Source: an uncultured Prevotellaceae bacterium (GTDB taxonomy: Bacteria; Bacteroidota; Bacteroidia; Bacteroidales; Bacteroidaceae). Taken from it: a DNA stretch of 56,284 nt. The notes under the pieces were generated by a model, which was not told the origin of the DNA, made no database searches, and saw only the letters and a list, made by a program, of their open reading frames with translations. The stretch covers positions 1-56,284 of the forward strand of contig CALCEL010000040.1 in the NCBI GenBank assembly GCA_937900485.1. The letters run 5' to 3'. Both the position numbers and the translations under genes were made by a program. Of the stretch, positions 33,562-42,927 are shown piece by piece. Numbering within the stretch: position 1 is the stretch's first letter; each line of letters begins with the position of its first letter.

Positions 33562-36477
33562 TTATCGGTATCGTTTAGGTATGACTCCGAAAGCGTCCTT
33601 GAAGCACTTAGAGAAATAAGAAGGGTTAGAGAAGCCCACTTTCTCCGCTATTTCCGCCACTGAGAATTCGCCCTCGCTGAGCATCTTGGCGGCAGCCTGC
33701 AGCCTTACCATCCTGATGAATTCCGACGGTTTCTGTCCTGTCACCTTATTCAGCTTTCTGTATAGGTTCATCCTGCTCATGCACATGTCAGAGGCTAACA
33801 TCTCCGTGGTGTAGTTGCTGTTGCTGATGTTCTCCTCCACTTTACTCTTCGCGGTGAGCAGGAACTTATGCTCAGCCTTTGACAACTCTGGAGCGTTATC
33901 CTCAGTCTCCTCCTCCGTGTCGCCGTCTGTCATGTGCTCGCCAGTCGTGTCCTCCTCTTCCGTTCTTGCTGTCACCGTCTCGTCCTCTTCGTTCATCCTC
34001 ATCTCCTGCTTCTCTCTGAGCTCCATGCTCTCCCTCATCTCCTTCGCGAGGTTGACCAGTTTTCTAATCTCCATGTTCTGCATCTTATCCCTGTAGAACA
34101 TCCTGACAAGAAGGAATGACACACCCGCCGCCAGTGCTATATAAAGAAGGAACATATACCATGTGTCCCACCATGCCGGCAGTCTCTTGATGGTGAGACA
34201 CTCGCTTGGCTCTCCCCAGTTTCCGTATCTGTCTGTAGCCTTGACCTCCAGCACGTAGTCACCTTTCCTCATTCCGGCGAAATACGCTGTGTTATGTCCC
34301 TGCGGCAGGTATATCCACTTACGCTCGCTGCTGTTCTTGGTTCTCAGGCAGTAAGCGAAGCGTATGTCTCCGGCTCTCAGGTGGTCGAGGGTGCTGAAGT
34401 TGATTTCCACGTTCATGTCCTCAGGTTCCACCGTCACCATCTTCGTCATTCTTCCCACCAGCGTCTTCCTGCCGTCGATGACTATCGAGGTCACCCTTGG
34501 CGGTGTATCCGACACATTATCTCCCGTCGACGGTCTGATAAGGCAGTATCCTCCGGCACCACCCACGCACATCCTGTCACCCGCTTTCTCCAGCGTGAGG
34601 AAATAGTCGAACGTGATGTTGTCATCGTCAGCTCGTATGATTCTTGAAGTCCTTCTGTCCAGGTCGCACTCCTTCACGAACTGAGTGGTCAGCAGCCAGA
34701 GGTGGCTGAGTGAGTCGAACGCCACATCGAGAATCTCGTCGCTGCTCTGCAGGCTCATCATGTCGTCCCTTACCAGCGTGCCATTCCTCTCGTCAAGTCG
34801 ATACACGCTGCCGAGGTCTGTCGATACGTACAGCTTGCCCTCCTCGGAGATGTCGAATGAGCTGATACGTTCCTTGAGACCCTTGGACAGTGGCCTCACC
34901 TTGCCGTTGTCGCTGCCCTCCGCCAGTCCGTATTGCTGTGACACGAAGTAGAGCGACTTATTTCGGAATGACATCCTCATCTTCGTCACCTTGCCCGTGT
35001 CCTTGTACATCAGTCTCGTCTTTCCTGTCGACAAGTCATGGCACCATACAGACGTCGATGTGCCGATCCATAGTCTGCCGTTGCCGTCGTCATACAGGCT
35101 GGTGACATTATCTGACACCGTTGTCACGTCTCTGCTTGTCACCGTCATGCCGTCATGTGCCATCTCGCACACTGTGTTGCCGTATGATGACCATATGCCA
35201 CCGTCTCTGGCTGTCATGACGGACGAGCCGAGGTCTGTGTTCTGTCTCTTCAACACTAGGTTATTGTCGCCGTTCGCCGGATTGTGCAGCATCATGTTCA
35301 GACGTAGGTGCCACATCCACACGTATCCGTTCTCGAAGGCTATGCTCTCCACGATGGTCTCCATGCCTGTCTCTCTCGCCACGGCGTCGACGGCATGTCT
35401 CTCGATGCCGTTGTCCTTGCCGACGAGGATGAAGGGGTGTGGAGAGTAGGAGCATACCCATATGTTACCGTGCGAGTCACGGAAGTTGGTGGCGAACACG
35501 TTTTTGCCCTTCGGCAGCAGCCCGCTCAGGTCCCTCTCCGTCAGTGTGCCGTCCTCATGTATGTCGTAGGCGTAGAAGCCGTCCATGGCGGAGCACCACA
35601 GCACCTTACCGTCCTTGCTGGCGCACATCGACACGATCTTTCCTTTGTTCGAGTTGAGTGTGTTACCTATGTAGGTGCATGGCTGGAACACGGTCTGTCC
35701 ACGCAGTCCCGTCTCGTCGGGTGTGTACCTCACAATTCCTCGTCCCCATGTGGCGACCCACAGACATCTGTTCGCCTTGTCCTCATGTATACCTCCGTGT
35801 GGCTCGCAGTCCTCAGGCCAATCGCATCGGGTGAACTTATCCTTCATGCGGTCGTACTTCATCAGGCTGCCCCGACACTCTGACAGCCACACGTTATGAC
35901 GTGAGTCCTCGAATATGGCGTTGATGAACTTGAAACCGTCACCTTTGTTCTTCGCCTTATACGTCCTCTGCAGCTTACCCTCAGCGGAGAGACGGTAGAT
36001 GGCGTCAGAGACAATGACCCACACGTTGCCGTCGGATGTGACGCTTACTGACACGTTGTGTGAGGAAGGCATACCCTCCACCTTCACGTGACGCAGTGAG
36101 TAGTCCGACGGATCGATGCGATAGAGTCCGCTCTCCGTGATGACCCATATCTTGCCGTCCTTGCCTATCGCCATCTCACGCACATGGTTCGAACCCCAGT
36201 AGTCAATGTTGTCGATGTCATTTCTGAACATGTCAACCTGATATCCGTTGTCACGGCACAGGCCACCTTCCGTGGCGTACCACATGAATCCGTCCTTGTC
36301 CTCCACCACATGATGCATGTGAGCTATGGGCATCTGACGATATGTTGGCATCTCTCTCAGCACCACGTTCTGTGCGCTGAGACAGACATGTAACACCACA
36401 AATGTTACGAATGTTACAATACGAGAGTGACTGTTAGCTGTGGAAAGTGTTGAGTATAACAAACTTGTGAAAAACAT
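33562..36477 (-). CDS. Membrane sensor with AraC-type DNA-binding domain, no kinase
   Basis: A 971-aa membrane regulator. A hydrophobic N-terminus is followed by a periplasmic two-component-regulator propeller region (residues 40-690, repeated units such as DKDGFMWYATEGGLCR and DGNGRLWIGTSTSVW), a Y_Y_Y-type strand domain (about 695-765), and one membrane segment (WYMFLLYIALAAGVSFLLV, near 773-795). A short coiled coil and a very acidic linker (about 827-866) come next. The C-terminal AraC HTH domain (872-971) has EMLASDMCMSRMNLYRKLNK and the second helix IAEKVGFSNPSYFSKCF. The histidine kinase and receiver domains of classical hybrid regulators are absent. It is divergent from a secreted glycan-binding-like gene and a GH27-like gene, which are its likely targets. 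Confidence 0.85.
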   Translation of the reverse strand: MFFTSLLYSTLSTANSHSRIVTFVTFVVLHVCLSAQNVVLREMPTYRQMPIAHMHHVVEDKDGFMWYATEGGLCRDNGYQVDMFRNDIDNIDYWGSNHVREMAIGKDGKIWVITESGLYRIDPSDYSLRHVKVEGMPSSHNVSVSVTSDGNVWVIVSDAIYRLSAEGKLQRTYKAKNKGDGFKFINAIFEDSRHNVWLSECRGSLMKYDRMKDKFTRCDWPEDCEPHGGIHEDKANRCLWVATWGRGIVRYTPDETGLRGQTVFQPCTYIGNTLNSNKGKIVSMCASKDGKVLWCSAMDGFYAYDIHEDGTLTERDLSGLLPKGKNVFATNFRDSHGNIWVCSYSPHPFILVGKDNGIERHAVDAVARETGMETIVESIAFENGYVWMWHLRLNMMLHNPANGDNNLVLKRQNTDLGSSVMTARDGGIWSSYGNTVCEMAHDGMTVTSRDVTTVSDNVTSLYDDGNGRLWIGTSTSVWCHDLSTGKTRLMYKDTGKVTKMRMSFRNKSLYFVSQQYGLAEGSDNGKVRPLSKGLKERISSFDISEEGKLYVSTDLGSVYRLDERNGTLVRDDMMSLQSSDEILDVAFDSLSHLWLLTTQFVKECDLDRRTSRIIRADDDNITFDYFLTLEKAGDRMCVGGAGGYCLIRPSTGDNVSDTPPRVTSIVIDGRKTLVGRMTKMVTVEPEDMNVEINFSTLDHLRAGDIRFAYCLRTKNSSERKWIYLPQGHNTAYFAGMRKGDYVLEVKATDRYGNWGEPSECLTIKRLPAWWDTWYMFLLYIALAAGVSFLLVRMFYRDKMQNMEIRKLVNLAKEMRESMELREKQEMRMNEEDETVTARTEEEDTTGEHMTDGDTEEETEDNAPELSKAEHKFLLTAKSKVEENISNSNYTTEMLASDMCMSRMNLYRKLNKVTGQKPSEFIRMVRLQAAAKMLSEGEFSVAEIAEKVGFSNPSYFSKCFKDAFGVIPKRYR

Positions 36478-36788
36478 ATTCTGTTTCCTAATTACGGTTC
36501 AAAGTTAACAAAAATATCAGTATGACGGTGTTCAATTGTTACAATAGTGTTATATTTTGTTACGGAATGCAATTGAGGGTAATAAATAAATCAAGTATTT
36601 TTGCCGTCGGATTGCGATGCGGTGTGAACATACTTCATGACGCCGGCAGTGAGACTAACCGTAAAGAAGGCGGACAACCGCCGTGTTTTGATGGTGGGAG
36701 AGTGGCTCCCATGTTGGGGCGTGACATAGCACGTGTTCAGAATGAATAAATATAACAATAATCAATCTTAATCTTAACTACAACAAAA
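36478..36788. other. Divergent intergenic region between regulator and glycan genes
   Basis: Holds a promoter for the plus-strand genes (36572-36603) and a structured leader with two stable hairpins: GGCGG-ACAA-CCGCC at 36669-36682 and TGGGAG-AGTGG-CTCCCA near 36695-36711. Near the regulator start, CAAAGTTA and CAAAAATA (36500-36516) may be minus-strand -7 elements, but no -33 element is at the right distance. The binding site of the regulator could not be identified. Confidence 0.5.
36572..36603 (+). promoter_or_regulatory. Promoter for the 1006-aa protein and GH27 gene
   Basis: TATTTTTG at 36596-36603 is a full -7 match. ATTG at 36572-36575, 20 nt upstream, is a 3-of-4 match to TTTG, which may fit an activated promoter under the divergent AraC-type regulator. 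Confidence 0.45.
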
Positions 36789-39700
36789 ATGACAAATCTT
36801 TACTTTAGAACAGGAATGACCTGTGCGTTCGTCGGCATGGCTTTTGCCGCTTTCGCAGGTATCACTCCTAAGGTTAAGCCAGAGACACCTGTCGAGGGTG
36901 TCAAGTATGTCTTGGTCAACAAGGCACAATCATCTACTCAGTATATGAGTCGCACTGGATGGGACGGCGCTCTCTATTTCCTCGGAGAGACAGACTCTAA
37001 CTATGCCAACTACGCTATGCAGGCGCAGAAGAACGCTGACGGCACATGGTCTTTCTTCCTCCCTCAGACTACAGACGTGACTGACCCGGAGACTGGTGAG
37101 GCGACAGGCGAGACACAGACTGTCAACTACTACCTCGGTATTCCTGGAGGTACGGCTAACGCTAACCTCAAGTCAACGGAGGCCATCAAATGGAGACTCG
37201 ACGAAAAGGAGAACGGATTCTATAACCTCATACTCGATGAGGGTAACAACGCTGACGCCTTGGCACAGGCTCCGTTCACACCAACTAAGGATATCCGTCT
37301 TCACCTGAACAACGGAGCACAGTACTTCGTGGCCACATTCCCGGGTGAGACATGGTTCCCAGACTGCTACGGTGGCATCTCGCAGACTGAGGACGGCGAC
37401 AACGGTGACGTCTACTTCTCAGCTAATGACTCCACGTCATTCAACTGGGGATTCGTGAGCCTCGACAAGCTGTCGGCTTATATGGAGGACTTCAAGGTGG
37501 TGAAGCTCATCAGCGCCTTCGAGACAGACTACGCTGACATCGATGAGTATGCGGAGGGCTTCAAACTCACTCTCGACGCTGTGACAGCCATTTACAACGC
37601 TGACAACTTCAATGAGAATGAGGAGGACATCAATACGATATCTGAGATGATCAACGCTAAGGTGGAGCTCTACAAGGAGATACAGAACGCTCTCATCCTC
37701 AACACCACTGATGACGCTATCCTCGCCTCTGCCATCGATAACGCCACTGACCTCTTCACTAAGACTACAGCGGTGACCGACCTCGCCACAGCACTCAGCG
37801 ACCTCAAGCAGGCTGAGACAAACTACAGCCTCGGCAACGGCGACGTCACTCCTCTCGGCACTAACATGTCATTCGAGGACCTCACAGCACAGGAGGGTAA
37901 CACTACTACTGGCGTGGCTGCTCCTCCAACAGGATGGAACATATATATAAATGGTAATAAGGTGACGACTGCCGACGAGGTGAAGGCGGCTGGCATCACT
38001 GCTTGGCATGGCGTCAACGCTGACTGCGCGGGCGACGTCAAGGACGGCAACTACGGATTCGGTGTATGGAACTCAAGCATCCCTACTTACGAGTTGTCTC
38101 AGACTATCAGCGGACTCGACAACGGTACATATATCGTGAGAGCAGGACTCATGGTCGGTGCTAACGGCAACGGATCAAGACGTACCACACAGCGTATCTT
38201 CGCTAACCTCTCATCAACATACTTCGGAGCGGAGGAGGATTATAACCTCTCGAAACTCGACAACTCTGAGGTCTACGGATTCGCTTACCTCAGCGAGCCT
38301 ACTACGGACACTGAGATGCAGGAGGTCAGCGTGAGAGCGTATGTCTATGACGGTACCCTGACATTCGGATTGAGAACCGACGGTAACATCGCCGCTGCCA
38401 ACAGAGAGTCAAGCAACCCTAACGGAGGTGACGGATGGTTCAAGACTGATAACTATACTATCGAGAAGGTGGGCTACGTGGCTGACGACGCTTACAACAC
38501 GTTCTCTCACTACTTCACAATCCTCGCTGACTACCTCTCTGTGAACAAGAAGATGGCTTCTGACGTCAAGGCTCAGCTCAGCAGCAGCTATGACAACCTG
38601 TCTGCCATCAGCAAGAACAGCAGTGAGGAGGATATCGTGAGCGCTATTCTCAACGCTAAGTCTATACTCGCTACTGTCGACGAGTCTGTGAAGGCTTACG
38701 AGAGCTTCAAGGAGGCTATCGACATGCACGCCGAACTGACTGCGGACTACTCTAACAAGAAAGGTATAGATGACTATACCGACGCTATCTACGAGGCTGA
38801 GTCTGTGTATGACGACGGAAGCGCTCAGACAACTGAGGAGGTTGAGGCTGAGATTGCTAAGCTCGACGCTGCTCTTCAGGCTTGCAAGCAGAGCGACGAC
38901 ATCGAGGAGGGCGACATCCTCACAGACTATATCCAGAACCCTTCTTTCGAGGATCTCTCAACACAGAACGGTTCCAACTCAAGCGGCGTGGCTGCAACTC
39001 CTAAGGGATGGAATATGTACATCAACGGCACTAAGGTCAGCACAGTGGCAGAGATCAACGCACAGGGCGTTACAGGATGGTGCGCCATCAATGAGGGCGA
39101 CGGCATCAACGTCACTCTCGAGGACGGCACCGTGGTTACTAACCAGTACTCTGACGGCTCACACCTCTGGGGTATCTGGAACGGCACTATTCCTGAGATT
39201 GAGCTTAGCCAGGTTGTCTCTGGACTCCCTGCAGGTACATACACTCTGACTTGTGACGTGCTCATACAGTATAACTGGGCTGGTAACTGTCTCACTACTC
39301 AGCGTATCTTTGCTAACGACTATGTGGCTATGTACTCTTCTGAGGACGCTTACGAGAATAACCTCCCGGACGACGCTAAGGTGGCTGCCGAGATTGACGA
39401 GCTCAACGCTGACGCTGAGGTGAAGCACCTCAACTACGCTGGATACATCTGCGAGTCTCCACGTTCAGACTACTCTAACACGGTGAGCCTCACATTCGGT
39501 CTCGCTGAGGCTGGAGAGGCTACCATCGGTTTCCGTACCAACAACATCACGTCTGACGGCACTGCGGCTGGCAACGGTCTCGGATGGTTCAAGCTCGATA
39601 ACTGGACTCTCACTTACGACAGCAAGGAAGTGCCTGCAGGAGCAGAGACACGCGCCGAGGCTACTGCCGTGAATGACATCACTGACAGCCAGGCTAAAAC

Positions 39701-39809
39701 AGCTGTGGACTTCTACACGGCTGACGGCGCTAGACTTAACGCTCCAAGAAAGGGTCTTAACATCATGAGAATGTCTGATGGTACTGTATCGAAAGTTTTC
39801 ATTAAGTAA
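36789..39809 (+). CDS. Secreted glycan-binding-like protein with duplicated modules (1006 aa)
   Basis: A secreted 1006-aa protein with a signal peptide ending near AFA-GIT. The N-terminal part (30-240) is strand-rich and resembles a lectin-like fold (YVLVNKAQSSTQYMSRTGW). Then comes a helical stretch (about 240-350), a beta module (about 355-560) starting NMSFEDLTAQEG with WNIYINGNKVTT, a second helical stretch (570-715), and a second beta module (715-950) starting NPSFEDLSTQNG with WNMYINGTKVST. The helix-module unit is thus duplicated. The tail KGLNIMRMSDGTVSKVFIK resembles a type IX sorting signal. No catalytic residues were recognised. It is encoded 4 nt before the GH27 gene, so glycan capture for that enzyme is a reasonable inference. 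Confidence 0.75.
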   Translation: MTNLYFRTGMTCAFVGMAFAAFAGITPKVKPETPVEGVKYVLVNKAQSSTQYMSRTGWDGALYFLGETDSNYANYAMQAQKNADGTWSFFLPQTTDVTDPETGEATGETQTVNYYLGIPGGTANANLKSTEAIKWRLDEKENGFYNLILDEGNNADALAQAPFTPTKDIRLHLNNGAQYFVATFPGETWFPDCYGGISQTEDGDNGDVYFSANDSTSFNWGFVSLDKLSAYMEDFKVVKLISAFETDYADIDEYAEGFKLTLDAVTAIYNADNFNENEEDINTISEMINAKVELYKEIQNALILNTTDDAILASAIDNATDLFTKTTAVTDLATALSDLKQAETNYSLGNGDVTPLGTNMSFEDLTAQEGNTTTGVAAPPTGWNIYINGNKVTTADEVKAAGITAWHGVNADCAGDVKDGNYGFGVWNSSIPTYELSQTISGLDNGTYIVRAGLMVGANGNGSRRTTQRIFANLSSTYFGAEEDYNLSKLDNSEVYGFAYLSEPTTDTEMQEVSVRAYVYDGTLTFGLRTDGNIAAANRESSNPNGGDGWFKTDNYTIEKVGYVADDAYNTFSHYFTILADYLSVNKKMASDVKAQLSSSYDNLSAISKNSSEEDIVSAILNAKSILATVDESVKAYESFKEAIDMHAELTADYSNKKGIDDYTDAIYEAESVYDDGSAQTTEEVEAEIAKLDAALQACKQSDDIEEGDILTDYIQNPSFEDLSTQNGSNSSGVAATPKGWNMYINGTKVSTVAEINAQGVTGWCAINEGDGINVTLEDGTVVTNQYSDGSHLWGIWNGTIPEIELSQVVSGLPAGTYTLTCDVLIQYNWAGNCLTTQRIFANDYVAMYSSEDAYENNLPDDAKVAAEIDELNADAEVKHLNYAGYICESPRSDYSNTVSLTFGLAEAGEATIGFRTNNITSDGTAAGNGLGWFKLDNWTLTYDSKEVPAGAETRAEATAVNDITDSQAKTAVDFYTADGARLNAPRKGLNIMRMSDGTVSKVFIK

Positions 39810-39813
39810 ATAT

Positions 39814-42630
39814 ATGAAGTTTTCAAATGTTTTCAGGGCAGTCGTAGCGACTGCCCTTTTTGGCTTTGTGACAGCCGACGCACAGAACGGACAGGAGCCA
39901 GACTTCAGAAGGTGGGCTCTCACACCGCCGAGAGGATGGAACTCCTGGGACTGCTACTACTCAAGTGTCAACGAGGAGATAACCATGCGCAACGCGGCGT
40001 ACCAGAAGGAGCACCTGTTAGAGTATGGATGGGAGTACGTGGTCGTCGACATACGATGGTATTGCAACCATCCGTCTCTCGGAGGTGGAACATACAACCA
40101 GAAGGGCACGCAGGACTATGTGCTTGACGAGTACGGACGTTACCTTCCGTCACCGATACGATTCCCGTCCGCCATGGTCGACGGAGTGAACAAGGGATTC
40201 AAGGCCATGGCAGACTCCATACACGCCATGGGCATGAAGTTCGGTATACATATCATGAGAGGTGTGCCGGTCACTGTGGCGCAAAACCCTACTAAGTACT
40301 CGCTCAAGGGCGCCGACTGCTCTACGGACGGTAAGAAACGCACGGCGTGGGCTAAGGTCTACAACGGCACTACATCACCGTGCACCTGGCTCAAGGATAA
40401 CGCGCTCGTGAGAAACACGGAGTACGGACAGCTGTACTACAACAGTATCATCGACCTCTACGCTGAGTGGGGCGTGGACTTCATCAAGGTGGACGATATG
40501 TCAAGACCTTTCTACACGGACGAGATCAACATGATACGTAAGGCCATAGACCAGTGCGGACGTCCTATCGTGCTGTCTCTCTCTCCTGGTAAGACACAGT
40601 ACGTCTACGCTGACGACTGCCTCAGGACGGCTAACCAGTGGCGTATGATGGATGACCTGTGGGACAACTGGAGTAACGTGTCGGCGGTGTTCAACGAGGC
40701 ACACGCATGGGAGAACGTCACAAGACCAGGTAACTATGCGGACTGCGACATGCTGCCGCTCGGACAAATCGCCATGACGGTGGCTGACGCTGGTTACACG
40801 TCGGCGCAGAGCGGACGATGGACTAACCTCACCCACGATGAGCAGTACACCATGATGACGTTATGGGGCATCTGCCACTCTCCTCTGTTCTTCGGAGGTG
40901 AGATGACAAAGAATGATGACTTCACTAACTCGCTGCTCACCAACAAGGAGATGCTGGAGATGAACGACTATGGCGTGGATGCGCATCAGCTCTATAACGA
41001 CGGAGCCGGTAACATAGCGTGGACATCTCTCAATCCTGCTGACGGCTCACGTTACATCGCCATGTTCAAGGACGATGACACACGTTGGGTGTTCGATAAC
41101 GAGGCGTTGTATAAGTCGGAGACTGTGGCGTACACCACGGACGGTCATGCCGTCGACGTCGACGTGGAGTGGCCTGAGGGAAGTAAGACTCTAGCACTGG
41201 TCATCGATGATGGTGGTGACAACTATAACTACGACCACGCGGACTGGATTAACCCTACGCTAGTGCTCAAGGACGGCTCGACGGTGCAGCTGACAGGCGA
41301 CTACCTCACACGTACATATACGGCGTCTTACTTCAATAAGGTGACGGAGAATAAGAACGTGGCTAACGGCGGAAAGATGACAGTGCTCGGAGTGACTTAC
41401 GACAGGGGATTCTCTGCCGATGCCAACGCTATGTTGCTGTTCACCATACCTGATAACCTCGACGTGGCGCGCTTCACGGCTAAGGCGGCTGCGGACGACT
41501 CGGGTATAGGACAGACAGGCTCCACCACGAGCCTCGTGTTCATGGTCTTCGACAAGAACCCGCTGACAAGTGAGGCGGACAACAGTGCCGCACGCACCGG
41601 ACTCATCTCACGCACGGGTCAGAAGTCATGCGCCGTGGAGGCTGACATCACCAACGCCTCTAAGCTGAAAATCTTCGTGAGCAAGTACGGTGACGGCTTC
41701 TCATACGACAGGGCTGACATCGTCAATCCTGTACTCGTCGACGCTGAGGGCAACGAGACATCGCTGACCACACTGTCCTACAGCTCATACACCAGCGACT
41801 GGGGTAAGGTGGGTGTCAACAAGAATGTCGAGGGAGGCGCTCTCGTGGTAGACGGACAGACATACGACAAGGGTCTCGGACTCAATGCGGAGTGCACACT
41901 CGTATATGACCTGCCTGAGGGTCACTCGTTTACCACGTTCAAGGCTCTGTGCGGATATGACTCCAGCTGCGACACGGACAACAAGTCGACGTCGGGCACC
42001 ACGATGGAGTTCATCATATATGTCGATCAGGACAAGCCGCTCAGCGTCGACCTGACTCTGTTCGGATACCAGGACGACCAGACCATCAACGTCTATGACG
42101 TGTGGGGGAAGAAGGACGTCGACGCAGTCAAGGCCGCCGACGGACTGAGTAGCAAGGTGGCAAGCCACGGAGCCAAGCTCTTCAAGGTCACTCCGGTGAG
42201 AGACGCAGACGCTGACGTGACGCTGCGCGCTGACATCCTTACGGACAGTACTGCGGTGATCACGGCGACGGTGAACGGCGGCTACGACGGACAGAACAGC
42301 TGGGTGCAGTTCATCTGTGACGGCAAGCCAGTAGGATCTATACAGTACGAGGGAGAGCCGGTATGCTACTACGTGTCCGGACTCAACGACGGTGAGCACA
42401 CGTTCCAGGCAAGGTATAGTGGAGCGGCTACAGTCAAGGCTGCCACTTCTGCTGAGGTGACTGTCAACGTGGCTACAGACGTGAAGGCGCCACAGGCATC
42501 CAATGAGGTGACAAAGCCGGTGGCTCTGTCTTACTTCTCTCTCGACGGCAGACAACTGTCAAAACCGGAGAGAGGCGTCAATATCGTAAGGATGAGCGAC
42601 GGTAACAGACGTAAGATATTATATCTCTGA
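39814..42630 (+). CDS. GH27-like alpha-galactosidase family enzyme with NPCBM modules
   Basis: A 938-aa secreted glycoside hydrolase. A signal peptide ends near ADA-QNG. The catalytic TIM barrel (about 30-400) opens with TPPRGWNSWDCYYSSVNE and has YVVVDIRWY, GIHIMRG, the nucleophile region WGVDFIKVDD (near 225) and the acid/base region WRMMDDLWDNW (near 280), which fit family GH27/clan GH-D; alpha-galactosidase is the usual activity, others exist. Two NPCBM-like modules follow (near 455-600 and 615-760, with TYDRGFSADANAML and TYDKGLGLNAECTL), then an Ig-like domain and a tail RGVNIVRMSDGNRRKI like a type IX sorting signal. The start is 4 nt after the upstream gene. A terminator-like hairpin lies inside its signal-peptide codons. 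Confidence 0.85.
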   Translation: MKFSNVFRAVVATALFGFVTADAQNGQEPDFRRWALTPPRGWNSWDCYYSSVNEEITMRNAAYQKEHLLEYGWEYVVVDIRWYCNHPSLGGGTYNQKGTQDYVLDEYGRYLPSPIRFPSAMVDGVNKGFKAMADSIHAMGMKFGIHIMRGVPVTVAQNPTKYSLKGADCSTDGKKRTAWAKVYNGTTSPCTWLKDNALVRNTEYGQLYYNSIIDLYAEWGVDFIKVDDMSRPFYTDEINMIRKAIDQCGRPIVLSLSPGKTQYVYADDCLRTANQWRMMDDLWDNWSNVSAVFNEAHAWENVTRPGNYADCDMLPLGQIAMTVADAGYTSAQSGRWTNLTHDEQYTMMTLWGICHSPLFFGGEMTKNDDFTNSLLTNKEMLEMNDYGVDAHQLYNDGAGNIAWTSLNPADGSRYIAMFKDDDTRWVFDNEALYKSETVAYTTDGHAVDVDVEWPEGSKTLALVIDDGGDNYNYDHADWINPTLVLKDGSTVQLTGDYLTRTYTASYFNKVTENKNVANGGKMTVLGVTYDRGFSADANAMLLFTIPDNLDVARFTAKAAADDSGIGQTGSTTSLVFMVFDKNPLTSEADNSAARTGLISRTGQKSCAVEADITNASKLKIFVSKYGDGFSYDRADIVNPVLVDAEGNETSLTTLSYSSYTSDWGKVGVNKNVEGGALVVDGQTYDKGLGLNAECTLVYDLPEGHSFTTFKALCGYDSSCDTDNKSTSGTTMEFIIYVDQDKPLSVDLTLFGYQDDQTINVYDVWGKKDVDAVKAADGLSSKVASHGAKLFKVTPVRDADADVTLRADILTDSTAVITATVNGGYDGQNSWVQFICDGKPVGSIQYEGEPVCYYVSGLNDGEHTFQARYSGAATVKAATSAEVTVNVATDVKAPQASNEVTKPVALSYFSLDGRQLSKPERGVNIVRMSDGNRRKILYL
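39835..39861 (+). terminator. Terminator-like hairpin inside the GH27 signal-peptide codons
   Basis: AGGGCAGTCG at 39835-39844 and its exact complement at 39848-39857 form a 10-bp GC-rich stem with a 3-nt loop, followed by TTTT (through 39861). It covers about codons 8 to 16 of the GH27 gene and begins 26 nt after the stop of the upstream gene, where a terminator would be expected. It may set the ratio of the two products, with translation of the signal peptide opposing hairpin formation. Confidence 0.65.
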
Positions 42631-42655
42631 TTGTTGTATAATATTTTTTAACGTG

Positions 42656-42690
42656 ACTGCCCGGCTTCTCATTGTTGAGAGGTCGGGCAG
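42656..42690 (+). terminator. Hairpin after the GH27 gene
   Basis: CTGCCCGGCTTCTCA near 42656 pairs imperfectly with TTGAGAGGTCGGGCAG ending at 42690. No U tract follows, so it may be a processing or stabilising hairpin rather than an efficient terminator. The remaining 240 nt before the next gene show no clear promoter. Confidence 0.45.
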
Positions 42691-42927
42691 ACTGTATATG
42701 TCTGAATGACATTTTTTCCCCTAAGACCTGACGTGGGCGCAAGCCCAGTGTGATGCGCTGTCGGAGGGTGTGACATGTTTTTTTTCTCGTAATGAAAGAG
42801 TGGGGTAAGTTAAACTTTTTTGTTTTTGAAACGTCACATATATGAACGACGACGGAAACGGGACGTGCACTTACCGCTTGTGGAGCCGCAGTAAAAGGTA
42901 TTAACAACTAACTTATTAAGAAGCATT

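Noticed and set aside
33562..36477. A complete hybrid two-component system
   Set aside because: No histidine phosphoacceptor motif, ATPase N and G boxes or receiver aspartate could be found between the membrane segment and the AraC domain.
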